From Pyrinomonadaceae bacterium (GTDB taxonomy: Bacteria > Acidobacteriota > Blastocatellia > Pyrinomonadales > Pyrinomonadaceae), in assembly GCA_019694345.1 (NCBI GenBank), contig JAIBCA010000105.1, positions 1 to 52,263 of the forward strand: a DNA stretch of 52,263 nucleotides, written 5' to 3'. The notes under the pieces were generated by a model. It did no database searches, was not told where the DNA came from, and saw only the letters and a list, made by a program, of their open reading frames with translations. Each line of letters opens with the position of its first letter. Position 1 is the first letter of the stretch. The translations under genes and the position numbers were made by a program. This document shows, one piece after another, positions 41,326-49,448 of the stretch.

Positions 41326-42027
41326 CTACTTTTCCGAAGATACAGCTGAAACGCCTTGCGGGTTCAGCTTTCGAAATCCAACGATCCGGCTGGACCAGTA
41401 CCCTTTGAACGGCGAATATGTGATACCTTTGCTCGAAGATGCGTGGTAAAACCCGTTTTCGTCGGCAACGATACCCATATGGCCAAGGCCGTTCAAAAAC
41501 ACAAGCGTCCCGAACTTGAAACGGTCATCTCCGTAAACTTCTTCGGACATTGACCAGAGGCTGCGGGCGCTCGCACGCGTGAACGGTACGCCTGCCTCGT
41601 TGAACACGCTCCAGACAAATCCCGAGCAATCGTAACGATTCGGGCCCGTCGAACCGTAAAGGTACGGGATGCCGTAACGAGCCTGTATTCCCGCCATGAT
41701 CTTCGCACTGATACTCGAACCATATGCAGTCCGGCCGGCAGCAAAACCGGCAGTCGACATTGAGGCCGCCGTTTTCTTGACCAAAGGCTTTTCCGCCGGA
41801 GCCGGATTAACGACCACTATCTGATTTGTCAGCGTAGGACGCGAAGCTGAAGTCGTTCTCGAACTGTCTTGCGGAGCCGGCACGTAAACCGGCGGCTGAT
41901 TGGTCGGTTGGCTGGATGTCGTTTTAACAACACGATCCCGCTGTTGCGCCATTGCGGTTCCGTCAAAAACAGTAGCGGCAAGCAACATGCAAACCGCTGC
42001 GAGAAAGGTCTTCTTAAACTTCATCAA
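41326..42027 (-). CDS. Exported NlpC/P60 peptidoglycan hydrolase
   Basis: A 233-residue protein with a signal peptide (about 1-27), a Pro/Ser/Thr-rich linker (30-85) and an NlpC/P60 domain (about 105-225). The catalytic Cys134 in RYDCSGFVWSVF, His183 in GLGHMGIV and His195 in FYHASSSKG are present. Such enzymes cut the D-Glu to meso-DAP peptide bond. It ends at the terminator at 41274-41306 and is upstream of no other gene in its operon. Confidence 0.9.
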   Translation of the reverse strand: MMKFKKTFLAAVCMLLAATVFDGTAMAQQRDRVVKTTSSQPTNQPPVYVPAPQDSSRTTSASRPTLTNQIVVVNPAPAEKPLVKKTAASMSTAGFAAGRTAYGSSISAKIMAGIQARYGIPYLYGSTGPNRYDCSGFVWSVFNEAGVPFTRASARSLWSMSEEVYGDDRFKFGTLVFLNGLGHMGIVADENGFYHASSSKGITYSPFKGYWSSRIVGFRKLNPQGVSAVSSEK

Positions 42028-42232
42028 ATATTTCTCCGTTTTTTTTGATCGAGAACGCGGATCGTGTGGAAGTCGGTGATCGGGCCACCTACCCTATATA
42101 AACAACAAATAGCAGCGTTGTACCAAAAAACAACGATGCGATCAGTAAAAAACTGATTGTTGATTATTCGTTCTACCAAAGCTAACCATTATTATCACTT
42201 ATAGCCGGCAATATTGCAAACGTGACAAAAAT

Positions 42233-42264
42233 GGGACGTACCGATCCTAGCATCGGTACGTCCC
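42233..42264 (-). terminator. Perfect 13-bp hairpin between erpA and the NlpC gene
   Basis: GGGACGTACCGAT and ATCGGTACGTCCC pair over 13 bp with a 6-base loop. On the minus strand it is followed by ATTTTTG, so it may end transcription from erpA or from an unknown short RNA; a separate terminator for erpA lies at 42358-42380. The other 42028-42408 sequence, apart from these hairpins, is featureless. Confidence 0.6.
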
Positions 42265-42357
42265 CTTGTCTCCACCCCGCCTTCAGCGTTCCTTCAGTTG
42301 TCCGTTGATAATTCAAGACACACCGAATCGCGGCGGCATTCCAAATTAAATGACAAA

Positions 42358-42380
42358 CGGCCGGAAATTTATTCCGGCCG
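42358..42380 (-). terminator. Hairpin after erpA
   Basis: CGGCCGGAA/TTCCGGCCG forms a 9-bp stem with a 5-base loop, 29 bp past the erpA stop. On the minus strand it is followed by TTTGTCATTT, a short interrupted T-run. Confidence 0.7.
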
Positions 42381-42408
42381 CCTTACAAAATTGCATTTTG
42401 CCTACGAA

Positions 42409-42765
42409 CTAGGCCGAGAAGGACGTACCGCAGCCGCAACCGCCGGTAGCGTTCGGATTCTCAAATGTGAATCCCGAGCCCATCATATTCGACGTATAAT
42501 CGACGACGACACCATCTAGATACTGCGCCGAAAACATATCGACAAAAAGCTTGATGCCGTGCTTGTCTAGGACAAAATCACCCTGACGTGATTCTTCCTC
42601 GATGTTGAGGCTGTACTGAAAACCGGAACATCCACCCGGAACGACACGGACCCTGAGACCAGCCGTTTCCGGTAGATCTTCCTCCGAGGCGAGAAATTTC
42701 TTGATCTCGACCGAAGCTGCCTCGGTAACATTCAGATCACACGATGGTGCTGCAACTGCTGACAT
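42409..42765 (-). CDS. erpA: A-type Fe-S cluster carrier/insertion protein
   Basis: A-type carriers receive Fe-S clusters and hand them to target enzymes. The 118-residue protein has LRVRVVPGGCSGFQYSLNI (37-55) with Cys46 and the C-terminal Cys110 and Cys112 in TGGCGCGTSF, the three cluster ligands of the family. It resembles ErpA/IscA equally; I use erpA because many such proteins outside the isc operon carry that name. No isc or suf genes are adjacent; Mrp, another cluster carrier, lies 2.4 kb away. The promoter at 42831-42858 carries a palindrome. Confidence 0.9.
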   Translation of the reverse strand: MSAVAAPSCDLNVTEAASVEIKKFLASEEDLPETAGLRVRVVPGGCSGFQYSLNIEEESRQGDFVLDKHGIKLFVDMFSAQYLDGVVVDYTSNMMGSGFTFENPNATGGCGCGTSFSA

Positions 42766-42830
42766 ATAGGTATATAACTCCTTGTTTCAATAATGACGAC
42801 CCGACCCAGCGAATCCTTACATTAAAATCA

Positions 42831-42866
42831 ATATTAACGCTTTTTCTGGTTTTGTCAATATTGACA
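42831..42866 (-). promoter_or_regulatory. Putative erpA promoter overlapped by a 14-bp palindrome
   Basis: On the minus strand TTGACA (42858-42853) and TAATAT (42836-42831) are separated by 16 bases. The -35 is the end of the perfect palindrome TGTCAATATTGACA (42853-42866), and the -10 overlaps a similar sequence TCAATATTAAC (42828-42838). Two related AT-rich sites covering -35 and -10 suggest repression by a dimeric regulator, perhaps one that responds to iron, Fe-S status or redox; which one is unknown. Confidence 0.5.
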
Positions 42867-42910
42867 TGCTTCAAATACTCGGGATCAGGCCCTTTTCGCT
42901 GACTCGCAGG

Positions 42911-44746
42911 TTACCGTGTAACTCCGGTCCCTACAGCAAAGATCCCACTCGACGAAAAGCGGCTATCCAACTGTTTACTCGTCCCAAAAACCACATAACT
43001 TGCCCCCGGCGACATTGCCGGCGGCCCGACTGTCAGTCCGATCTCGGCCGACACAACGCGCGTTTCGCCCGTTGCGACATTTCGCATGAGAATGTTGCCG
43101 CCGAGGTTCGAGGCCTTCGTACTGAAAGCAACCCAATTGCCGTCCTGCGAAATGGCGATCTTCTCACCTTGCCCGATAGGGCTGTCACCGTTGCCAGATT
43201 GGCCATCCTTGCCGACGCTCGCACGTATCACACGACCTGAGTCGATCTCGACAACAAAAACATCTTGCAGTTTGTTTCCGTCACCGGGAACCATGTTTGT
43301 TGCGGTTGTCGCAAATGCCACGTACTTGCCGTTACCCGATATTGTGGGAGCCACTACTCGGCTCGAGCTTTCGTCACCCTGATCTTTGTCGCCGCCTGCC
43401 GCTGTCTTACTTATCCGTTTCAATTTTGGGTCACCGTTGCGCCACACATATATGTCCCATATAGTGTTTGTGTCCTCTTTCGTGAGAGGGAAATAATTAT
43501 GAAATGCGATCGTCGACCCATCCTCTGAGATCGATGGGTTCGAACCGCCGCCGCCCTTTTTTGTTTTCTCATCGATACTTATTATCTTGATCGCACCGGA
43601 GCGGACATCTTTCAAATAAACGTTTGTGCTTGAGCCCCCCATAACTCCCGGGATTAAATTTGTGGCATTTGAGGTAAACGCCACCAGACTGCCATCGCCC
43701 GAGATCGATGGCTCGTAACTTTCATAATTCGTCTCCGTCTCGCCCTCTCCGGTGCTGACGGCAGTGATCGTGTTCCGGTCCGCGTTCCAGACGAAAATGT
43801 CGCGGACCCCATTCGTGTCGATCGGAACGAGATTGGAGGCGTATGATTCGAATGCGACCGATCTGCCATCAGCCGAGATCGCTGGCGCAAAGCTGTTTCC
43901 GTTACCCTCGCCATTTTGTGCCGAAGAACTTATCAGTCGGGTTTCACCCGTTTTTCGGTCGCGCCAGAAAATTTGCCTGTATTTACCGGTCGAACCGCCA
44001 AGCCCGGCTGCATAGGACACAAACGCAACATATCGTCCCTCGTCAGCCCCTTTTCCGCCGATCACCGGCGAAACCGAGTCATAATAGCTTCCCAGGCTTT
44101 TGTTGTCTGTACTGCGGCTGATGAGTTCGACCATCGGAAATTGAGGCGCGGGCGGGGTCGTGGTCGGCCCCGGTGATGTTCCGCAATCGGCCATGACCGT
44201 CAATGGAGTAGTGGGAACTGTACCGCGGGCGTTGGTCATTCGGCACGTTCGCGGACCGTCTGCCTGCGAAATATCGTAGTCATCGCCAGCCGGAAATCCT
44301 CCCAGATTAGCCGTAGCGTTGAAACCTATGCGGAGTGAACGCCTGTAGTTATCCTTGAAGCTAAACTGCTCGCCGGCGCCAATACCGACTATATTGAGTT
44401 TGAAAAGCGTTAGAGGCGGATGGCCGCAGTTTACCGAAACGACAATATCTTGGTCGGCAAAAGTGCCCCGCTGACCGAACTCAATAGAGCAAGCTCGCGG
44501 CCCGAAAGTTTGCGAGAGCGTGTAAGTCTGTCCGGGGCCAAAGTCCCTCGTGAAGTAGGCCACAGAAGCCTTTCCGTCCAGAACCACCTTTTCATTATTG
44601 CCGATCGTAAACTCGAACCGTTCCTTGTTTGAATACATCGAGCTGTTATAGGCGACGCCAAGCCGATATTGGGTTTGAGCGGCCCCGGCGGACGCAGTAA
44701 CCAAAACAAGAATTGAAAGCATCAGGAATTTCGGTGGATTGGTCAT
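42911..44746 (-). CDS. Exported TolB/PD40-type beta-propeller protein
   Basis: A 611-residue protein with a signal peptide (about 1-23). Residues 25-200 hold two copies of a module ending in GPRACSIEF-type and GPRTCRM-type segments, each closing with a V-x-CG motif (VNCG, MADCG). From about 225 the protein is made of WD40-like/PD40 blades of 50-60 residues, with the repeat P-x-IS-x-DGxxVAFxSxAxNL seen at least five times. Such propellers are typical of Acidobacteria and bind other proteins or glycans outside the cell. The N-terminal module contains pairs of cysteines. Function unknown. Confidence 0.82.
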   Translation of the reverse strand: MTNPPKFLMLSILVLVTASAGAAQTQYRLGVAYNSSMYSNKERFEFTIGNNEKVVLDGKASVAYFTRDFGPGQTYTLSQTFGPRACSIEFGQRGTFADQDIVVSVNCGHPPLTLFKLNIVGIGAGEQFSFKDNYRRSLRIGFNATANLGGFPAGDDYDISQADGPRTCRMTNARGTVPTTPLTVMADCGTSPGPTTTPPAPQFPMVELISRSTDNKSLGSYYDSVSPVIGGKGADEGRYVAFVSYAAGLGGSTGKYRQIFWRDRKTGETRLISSSAQNGEGNGNSFAPAISADGRSVAFESYASNLVPIDTNGVRDIFVWNADRNTITAVSTGEGETETNYESYEPSISGDGSLVAFTSNATNLIPGVMGGSSTNVYLKDVRSGAIKIISIDEKTKKGGGGSNPSISEDGSTIAFHNYFPLTKEDTNTIWDIYVWRNGDPKLKRISKTAAGGDKDQGDESSSRVVAPTISGNGKYVAFATTATNMVPGDGNKLQDVFVVEIDSGRVIRASVGKDGQSGNGDSPIGQGEKIAISQDGNWVAFSTKASNLGGNILMRNVATGETRVVSAEIGLTVGPPAMSPGASYVVFGTSKQLDSRFSSSGIFAVGTGVTR

Positions 44747-45169
44747 AATTGCTTAATTCTATCGTATGCAGTCATACATTTTGCGACAAATTTTCGGAGC
44801 AGAACTGGCCGTATGGTCAGTGAGCCGTTCGCACGGCTTTATGGTAAGACGTATTTCATCGATGCTTTTGCCGGGCGATAAAAGGTATTCAAACAAAACT
44901 TGGGCTCATCTAACCCCGCCGCACTTACATCTACACGGTTGAGAAAAATTCTATTTTCGAATCTCATTCGGGCATTGCCCATATTGATAGTGGCAATTAC
45001 GAGCTGTAAAGGAGCATACCGAATGGACTCGGCTTGGGTTGGATGGGAGAAACGTCAGCTTTCCTATAGCCGCCCGGGACCGAGATCGCCGACGGCGGTC
45101 AGATTCGCCGTGAAATTCTGGCCGCGGTAAACGCAGGCAAAATTTAAATTGGCCGGTCCGGGCTGGCCG
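44747..45169. other. 420-bp region without a recognised gene
   Basis: Between the propeller gene's start and the mrp stop. It contains AGCCGT/ACGGCT at 44823-44838 (6 bp, 4-base loop). A 76-codon reading frame from a TTG at 44900 has no ribosome site or plausible composition, and I do not call it. No strong terminator is seen for mrp. Confidence 0.4.
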
Positions 45170-46252
45170 CTATTGTCCGCGGGTCAAGATCACAAGTTCT
45201 GGCTTCATTGCCTCGATCGAAACCTGACGGGCGACCGCCTCGGCAACCTTTCGGAAAGCCTTTGCCTGGGGCGAGTCCGGAAACGATACGACCACCGGAA
45301 CACCGTTGTCGCCGCCTTCGCGAACCTCCATTCCCATTGGCACTTCCCCCAGCAGATTCAGCCCATATTCGTCGCACAGCATCTGGCCGCCGCCGCTGCC
45401 AAATATCTCGTACTTATTTCCCGTATCGGGTGCGATAAAATATGACATATTCTCGATCACTCCGAGCACGGGCACGTTGACCGTTTCAAACATCTTGACC
45501 GCTCGCCGAACGTCGGAAAGAGATACGGCCTGTGGGGTCGTAACCAGCACGGCCCCTTGTACCGGCACAAGCTGGGCCAGGCTGAGTTGCACGTCACCGG
45601 TCCCGGGCGGCATATCTACGATCAAATAATCGAGCTCGCCCCAGTTAACATCGGACAAAAACTGCCGGACAACCCCGTGCAGCATCGGCCCGCGAAGTAT
45701 CATTGGCTTGTCACGCGGAACAAGGACGGCCATTGATATCATCTTGATGCCGTGAGCCTCGACCGGACGGAGTTGGCCGTTTTCGACCTCCGGCTGATCG
45801 TAACCCGAGCCGAGCATCATCGGAATGTTAGGCCCGTAAACGTCGGCGTCCATGATACCCACCTTAGCTCCGTCGGCTGCAAGCGCGACGGCGAGATTGA
45901 CCGCAACGGTCGATTTGCCGACACCGCCCTTGCCTGAACTCACCGCGATGATGTTCTTGACACCAGGGATCGCGACATTATTGGCAATGCCTCGTCCCTG
46001 AGGCACTTCGGCATCCATTCTCACCTTGACGCTTGTGACGCCCTCGAGGCCCGATACGATCGTGGTCGCGTCCGATTCCATCTCTTCCTTGACGGGGCAC
46101 GCCGGTGTCGTCAGCATAATGGTAAACGAGACATCACCGCCGCTGATCTCGAGGTCGCGAATAAAGCCGAGCGTAACAATGTCTTTCCGCAGGTCAGGGT
46201 CAATGATCTGCTTTAGAGCTTCTAATACTGTTTCTTCTGATATTTGACTCAT
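45170..46252 (-). CDS. mrp: Mrp/ApbC-family Fe-S cluster carrier ATPase with DUF59 domain
   Basis: The 360-residue protein has a DUF59/MIP18 domain (3-80, EALKQIIDPDLRKDIVTLGF, TTPACP) and an Mrp P-loop ATPase domain with deviant Walker A SSGKGGVGKSTVAVNLA at 105-121, and DYLIVDMPPGTGD. The usual C-terminal CxxC of Mrp (NMSYFxCPxC) is NMSYFIAPDTG (about 268-278) here, lacking both Cys. Some cyanobacterial and other Mrp proteins also lack it, so cluster binding may need another ligand or be lost. It should deliver Fe-S clusters to target proteins. Its promoter has an extended -10 at 46290-46298. Confidence 0.92.
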   Translation of the reverse strand: MSQISEETVLEALKQIIDPDLRKDIVTLGFIRDLEISGGDVSFTIMLTTPACPVKEEMESDATTIVSGLEGVTSVKVRMDAEVPQGRGIANNVAIPGVKNIIAVSSGKGGVGKSTVAVNLAVALAADGAKVGIMDADVYGPNIPMMLGSGYDQPEVENGQLRPVEAHGIKMISMAVLVPRDKPMILRGPMLHGVVRQFLSDVNWGELDYLIVDMPPGTGDVQLSLAQLVPVQGAVLVTTPQAVSLSDVRRAVKMFETVNVPVLGVIENMSYFIAPDTGNKYEIFGSGGGQMLCDEYGLNLLGEVPMGMEVREGGDNGVPVVVSFPDSPQAKAFRKVAEAVARQVSIEAMKPELVILTRGQ

Positions 46253-46289
46253 TATTGATAATTAAAACCCGCATCTTGCGGTTGGCAGT

Positions 46290-46298
46290 ATTATATCA
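46290..46298 (-). promoter_or_regulatory. Extended -10 promoter of mrp
   Basis: The minus strand reads TGATATAAT, an extended TGn with a perfect TATAAT. The predicted start of the RNA is about 30 bases before the ATG, and AACCGCA/TGCGGGTT can form a hairpin at the 5' end. Confidence 0.45.
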
Positions 46299-46372
46299 AA
46301 ACCACCAACACAAACGCCCGCGGGCAATTTTAGATCACTCTCCAATTCACGAATCTGTTGACTTCACTGGTT

Positions 46373-47584
46373 TCAGCCCTCGGCCGAGCCAAAATCCATC
46401 GAATCAAGATCAGCGTCGGAATCAATGGGTTTGCCCAAAAGTCTGAGCCAGACAAATCCCGCCGTTCCTGCCGTGAGAGACGCGATCAGGATCGCCATCT
46501 TCGATGAGTTGATTGAATCGGCATTGCCAACAAACGCGAGATTTGTGATAAAGATCGACATTGTAAAGCCAATGCCGCCTAGAAGGCCGGCACCGAAAAC
46601 GTGCCGCCAATTCAGATCAAGCGGCAGACGACACACACCGATAGTCACTGCTACAAAGCACAGCAGGGTTATTCCGACAGGCTTTCCGGCCGCCAATCCG
46701 CCGATGATGCCCATACTGTTGACCGTGGTCAGATTGTCAGACCAGTTGTTACCGATGATTATCCCGGTATTGGCCAAAGCAAAGATCGGAAGGATCAGGA
46801 ACGCGACCGGCTTATGAAGAAAATGTTCGAGTTTGTGCGAGGGCGACTCCTCGTCGTCTTCCTTTGACGAGAATGGAATTGCAAATGCCAGCAGCACTCC
46901 CGCGATCGTGGCATGAACGCCGGACTTCAACATTAGGAACCACATTAACACTCCGCCGATCATATACGGCACGAGTGACGTCACCTTCAGGAAGCGGTTA
47001 CAGACGATTAGCAGCGCCCATACGGCGATAGCTCCCAACAGAAATGCGATCGATAGTTTTGCCGTGTAGAAAACGGCAATGATTATGATCGCGCAGAGGT
47101 CGTCAATTACGGCAAAGGCTACAACGAAAACCTTGAGCGACGCCGGGACCCGATCGCCCAAGAGAGCGAGAACGCCCAACGCAAACGCGATATCCGTTGC
47201 CATCGGAATACCGATACCTGCCTGTGCCGGCGTTCCCGCATTGAGAACAAAATGGATCACCGCCGGCACGGCTATTCCGCCCAATGCGGCAAATATTGGC
47301 AGCAGAGCGTTTTTAAAGTCTGAAAGCTCCCCGTTGTAAATCTCACGCTCCAACTCCAGCCCGATCAACAAAAAGAAGATCGCCATCAGTCCGTCATTGA
47401 TCCAGTGCTCAACGCTCAGTCCGCCAAAGTAGCTTTGCCAAAAGCTCAAATAAGCCGTTCCTGACGATGAATTTGCAAAGATCAATGACATTACCGTGCA
47501 AATGATCAGCAGGATACCGCTCGACTTTTCCGAGTCGAAGAATGCCTTGAATGATCTGGATAATTTTCGCCGAACTACACTCAT
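46373..47584 (-). CDS. nhaA: Na+/H+ antiporter NhaA
   Basis: NhaA exchanges one Na+ for two H+ across the inner membrane and keeps pH and Na+ homeostasis. The 403-residue protein has about 12 membrane helices; the ion site is the pair D161-D162 in VIDDLCAI (D163-D164 in E. coli), with T130-D131 in MATDIAFALG (TM4). FFLLIGLELEREI at 70-82 and GGIGFTMSIFI in the last third are also conserved. A cytoplasmic Glu/Asp-rich loop (EDDEESPSHKLEHF) replaces the usual one. It is monocistronic. Confidence 0.94.
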   Translation of the reverse strand: MSVVRRKLSRSFKAFFDSEKSSGILLIICTVMSLIFANSSSGTAYLSFWQSYFGGLSVEHWINDGLMAIFFLLIGLELEREIYNGELSDFKNALLPIFAALGGIAVPAVIHFVLNAGTPAQAGIGIPMATDIAFALGVLALLGDRVPASLKVFVVAFAVIDDLCAIIIIAVFYTAKLSIAFLLGAIAVWALLIVCNRFLKVTSLVPYMIGGVLMWFLMLKSGVHATIAGVLLAFAIPFSSKEDDEESPSHKLEHFLHKPVAFLILPIFALANTGIIIGNNWSDNLTTVNSMGIIGGLAAGKPVGITLLCFVAVTIGVCRLPLDLNWRHVFGAGLLGGIGFTMSIFITNLAFVGNADSINSSKMAILIASLTAGTAGFVWLRLLGKPIDSDADLDSMDFGSAEG

Positions 47585-47783
47585 ATTGATCGCCCAAAAC
47601 TATCTAACATTTCGTCTGCTCCGAGATACCAGGACGCAAGAACGGTCGGTCCCCCGGCCAATGAAAACAGACCCAATAGCGGCGATCGACCGGCCCTCTA
47701 ATTCGAACCCGCGTTAATTCGTAAACCTAATGATACAAAAGCAGCAACATTCTCGCTAGATGTTAGTGAAGGACACGATCTTT

Positions 47784-48191
47784 ATGAAGCAATCTCTGCA
47801 AAAGGCAACCTTATTTCTGAGTGTACTTGCGATCATCGGCTTTTCAGCGGTCGAAAGTTCGGCCCAGACAAAAAAGCGCATCGGACTTCCCGAAGGTGCA
47901 AACTCCGTCGAGGTCAAGGGCTCGATCTCCGGCAAACGATTCGCTCTATACGAGATCTGGGCGGACAAAGGCGATGTTTGGGAAGTTGACCTTGATTCGG
48001 GCAATGAGTACATCGGATACACCGTTAAGGCTCCAAATGGTGACCGATATGATTTTTTGGAACCAAGCCCGACCGAGGGCTATTACCTGATCCGCGTCGA
48101 ACTGAATTCGACCGGTTCGCGATCAAAAAAACCGGCAGCATTCACACTTAAGATCAATTTTGAAATGGAACCCGGCCGGCCGATCAGCTAG
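47784..48191 (+). CDS. Small exported protein, PPC/PliI-like beta fold
   Basis: From the ATG at 47784 the protein has 135 residues with a signal peptide (about 1-28, cut near SSAQ). The mature part has GANSVEVKGSISGKRFALYEIWADKGDVWEVDL and then YYLIRVELN with SKKPAAFTLKINFE, the strand order of pre-peptidase C-terminal (PPC) and inhibitor-of-lysozyme (PliI/PliG) folds. It is similar in layout to the next gene. The identification is tentative; it could be an extracytoplasmic sugar- or lysozyme-binding protein. An ATG at 47760 would add eight residues and is less likely, since AAGGA at 47770 fits the later start. Confidence 0.6.
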   Translation: MKQSLQKATLFLSVLAIIGFSAVESSAQTKKRIGLPEGANSVEVKGSISGKRFALYEIWADKGDVWEVDLDSGNEYIGYTVKAPNGDRYDFLEPSPTEGYYLIRVELNSTGSRSKKPAAFTLKINFEMEPGRPIS

Positions 48192-48212
48192 GCCTCGGGT
48201 GAGGAAAAACCA

Positions 48213-48656
48213 ATGAAAAAGACACTTTTACTTATCATTTTTGCGATCGCAGCCATTGCCGGCTCGGCCGCCGACACATCGGCTCAGACTGCGGTAGTTT
48301 TCGCCAAAGGCGCGAGTTCGAAGACGATGACCATCACCGTCGGTCCGAAAGATATGAATACATATTCTATCGCGGTCCGCGAGGGCCAGGTCATCAACGT
48401 CACCGTTTCCGGCGACATTGCGATCTCAAAGACGAACGAGTTTCCCGTTATCGGGCTCAATCTCGCAAACGGCGTCGAGGATGTCGATCAGTGGCAGGAC
48501 GGCGAAGGCTATCTCTCAGTGCTTGCCGGACAAACCAAAAAGTACGTTGTGAGCATCAACAACTCTGACCGCAAGCGGGCCCGCACGTTCAGCCTGAAGG
48601 TTTCGGTTACCGACAACAAAGCCGACTACATTGGCGGCGAATCTGTCGGCCAGTAG
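48213..48656 (+). CDS. Small exported protein, PPC/PliI-like beta fold
   Basis: A 147-residue exported protein: signal peptide 1-24 (ending TSAQ), then VVFAKGASSKTMTITVGPKDMNTYSIAVREGQVINVTVSG, an acidic loop, and YVVSINNSDRKRARTFSLKVSV. The FAKGASS opening and the closing RxxTxSLKV strand resemble PliI/PliG-type and PPC domains. It is 21 bp after the preceding gene and ends in a strong terminator, so the two form a unit. Probably paralogous to it. No catalytic residues seen. Confidence 0.6.
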   Translation: MKKTLLLIIFAIAAIAGSAADTSAQTAVVFAKGASSKTMTITVGPKDMNTYSIAVREGQVINVTVSGDIAISKTNEFPVIGLNLANGVEDVDQWQDGEGYLSVLAGQTKKYVVSINNSDRKRARTFSLKVSVTDNKADYIGGESVGQ

Positions 48657-48684
48657 TCCCCTGTTCGACCGATTATCAGAGACC

Positions 48685-48717
48685 AGAATGCCGAGCGATC
48701 GGCATTCTTTATTTTTT
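48685..48717 (+). terminator. Strong intrinsic terminator
   Basis: A 10-bp perfect stem AGAATGCCGA/TCGGCATTCT with loop GCGA is followed by TTATTTTTT. Confidence 0.92.
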
Positions 48718-48743
48718 GTTATATTTATTGGCCGGAGAGAAGT

Positions 48744-49253
48744 ATGAGATCCATAGCCGTGCTGGCTGCAATTCTGATGTTTGCGTTGTCGCTTCAGGCC
48801 CAGACGACGCGGGTCAAACTGGGTACCGACGTGATCCTCGTCCAGGGCACCGTATTTAACTCGATCGATTACGACCTTTCGACCGGCAAAGCCCGTTACC
48901 TGGCCTACCGCTACATGAACAAGTCAAAAAGGTCGCTCATCATCACCGAGGTACGGTATGAGTTCGAGAGAGGACGGCCCGTCGCGAGTTCGGTCGAAAC
49001 CTTCACGTGCCCGCTCGACAAGATCAGCAAGGACAAAAGCTACAACCTCGAAATGGAGGACGAAGCAGTCAGGGGCGGCAGATACTGGCGATTGACGTTG
49101 CTCGCGGCCGGTACCGGGGCTGACAACCTATTTTTCAAAAAGCAGAGCCTTTCTGCCGGGGATAAACCAACATCCGCTTCCGTTGGTTTCGTCACAATAA
49201 ACATCACTGATCGAGCCGCGGCCGAAAAGCTGCTCGCCGACTTCACAAGGTGA
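48744..49253 (+). CDS. Small exported protein, unknown
   Basis: A 169-residue protein with a signal peptide (about 1-20, ending QAQ). The mature part is rich in beta-type sequence: VILVQGTVFNSIDYDLS, YLAYRYMNKSKRSLIITEVRYEF, and a single Cys (about C75). GGAGAG lies just before the ATG as a ribosome site. No family recognised. It lies between two terminators and is likely transcribed alone. Confidence 0.6.
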   Translation: MRSIAVLAAILMFALSLQAQTTRVKLGTDVILVQGTVFNSIDYDLSTGKARYLAYRYMNKSKRSLIITEVRYEFERGRPVASSVETFTCPLDKISKDKSYNLEMEDEAVRGGRYWRLTLLAAGTGADNLFFKKQSLSAGDKPTSASVGFVTINITDRAAAEKLLADFTR

Positions 49254-49313
49254 TGAAACGAGTCGTCGCCGGCTCGCATATTACCCTCGACACCGTGAGA
49301 TCAGTTCACCGAC

Positions 49314-49343
49314 AAACGCCGATCGCTCGGCGTTTCTTTTTTT
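49314..49343 (+). terminator. Strong intrinsic terminator
   Basis: A 9-bp perfect stem AAACGCCGA/TCGGCGTTT with loop TCGC is followed by CTTTTTTT. It ends the 48744-49253 gene. Confidence 0.92.
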
Positions 49344-49448
49344 GATACCACTTTCAGCATTTTCTCGCTGAACTATCTGACGGCGATCAACTTTCGGAAC
49401 CAAAGGGTATCCTCAGGACGACTCGCCGTAACGACAATTGGTGAAATT

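Noticed and set aside
44900..45130. 76-codon plus-strand frame with a lipobox-like ITSC
   Set aside because: Starts with TTG, no Shine-Dalgarno, no M near the hydrophobic stretch, and a random-like C-terminal half.
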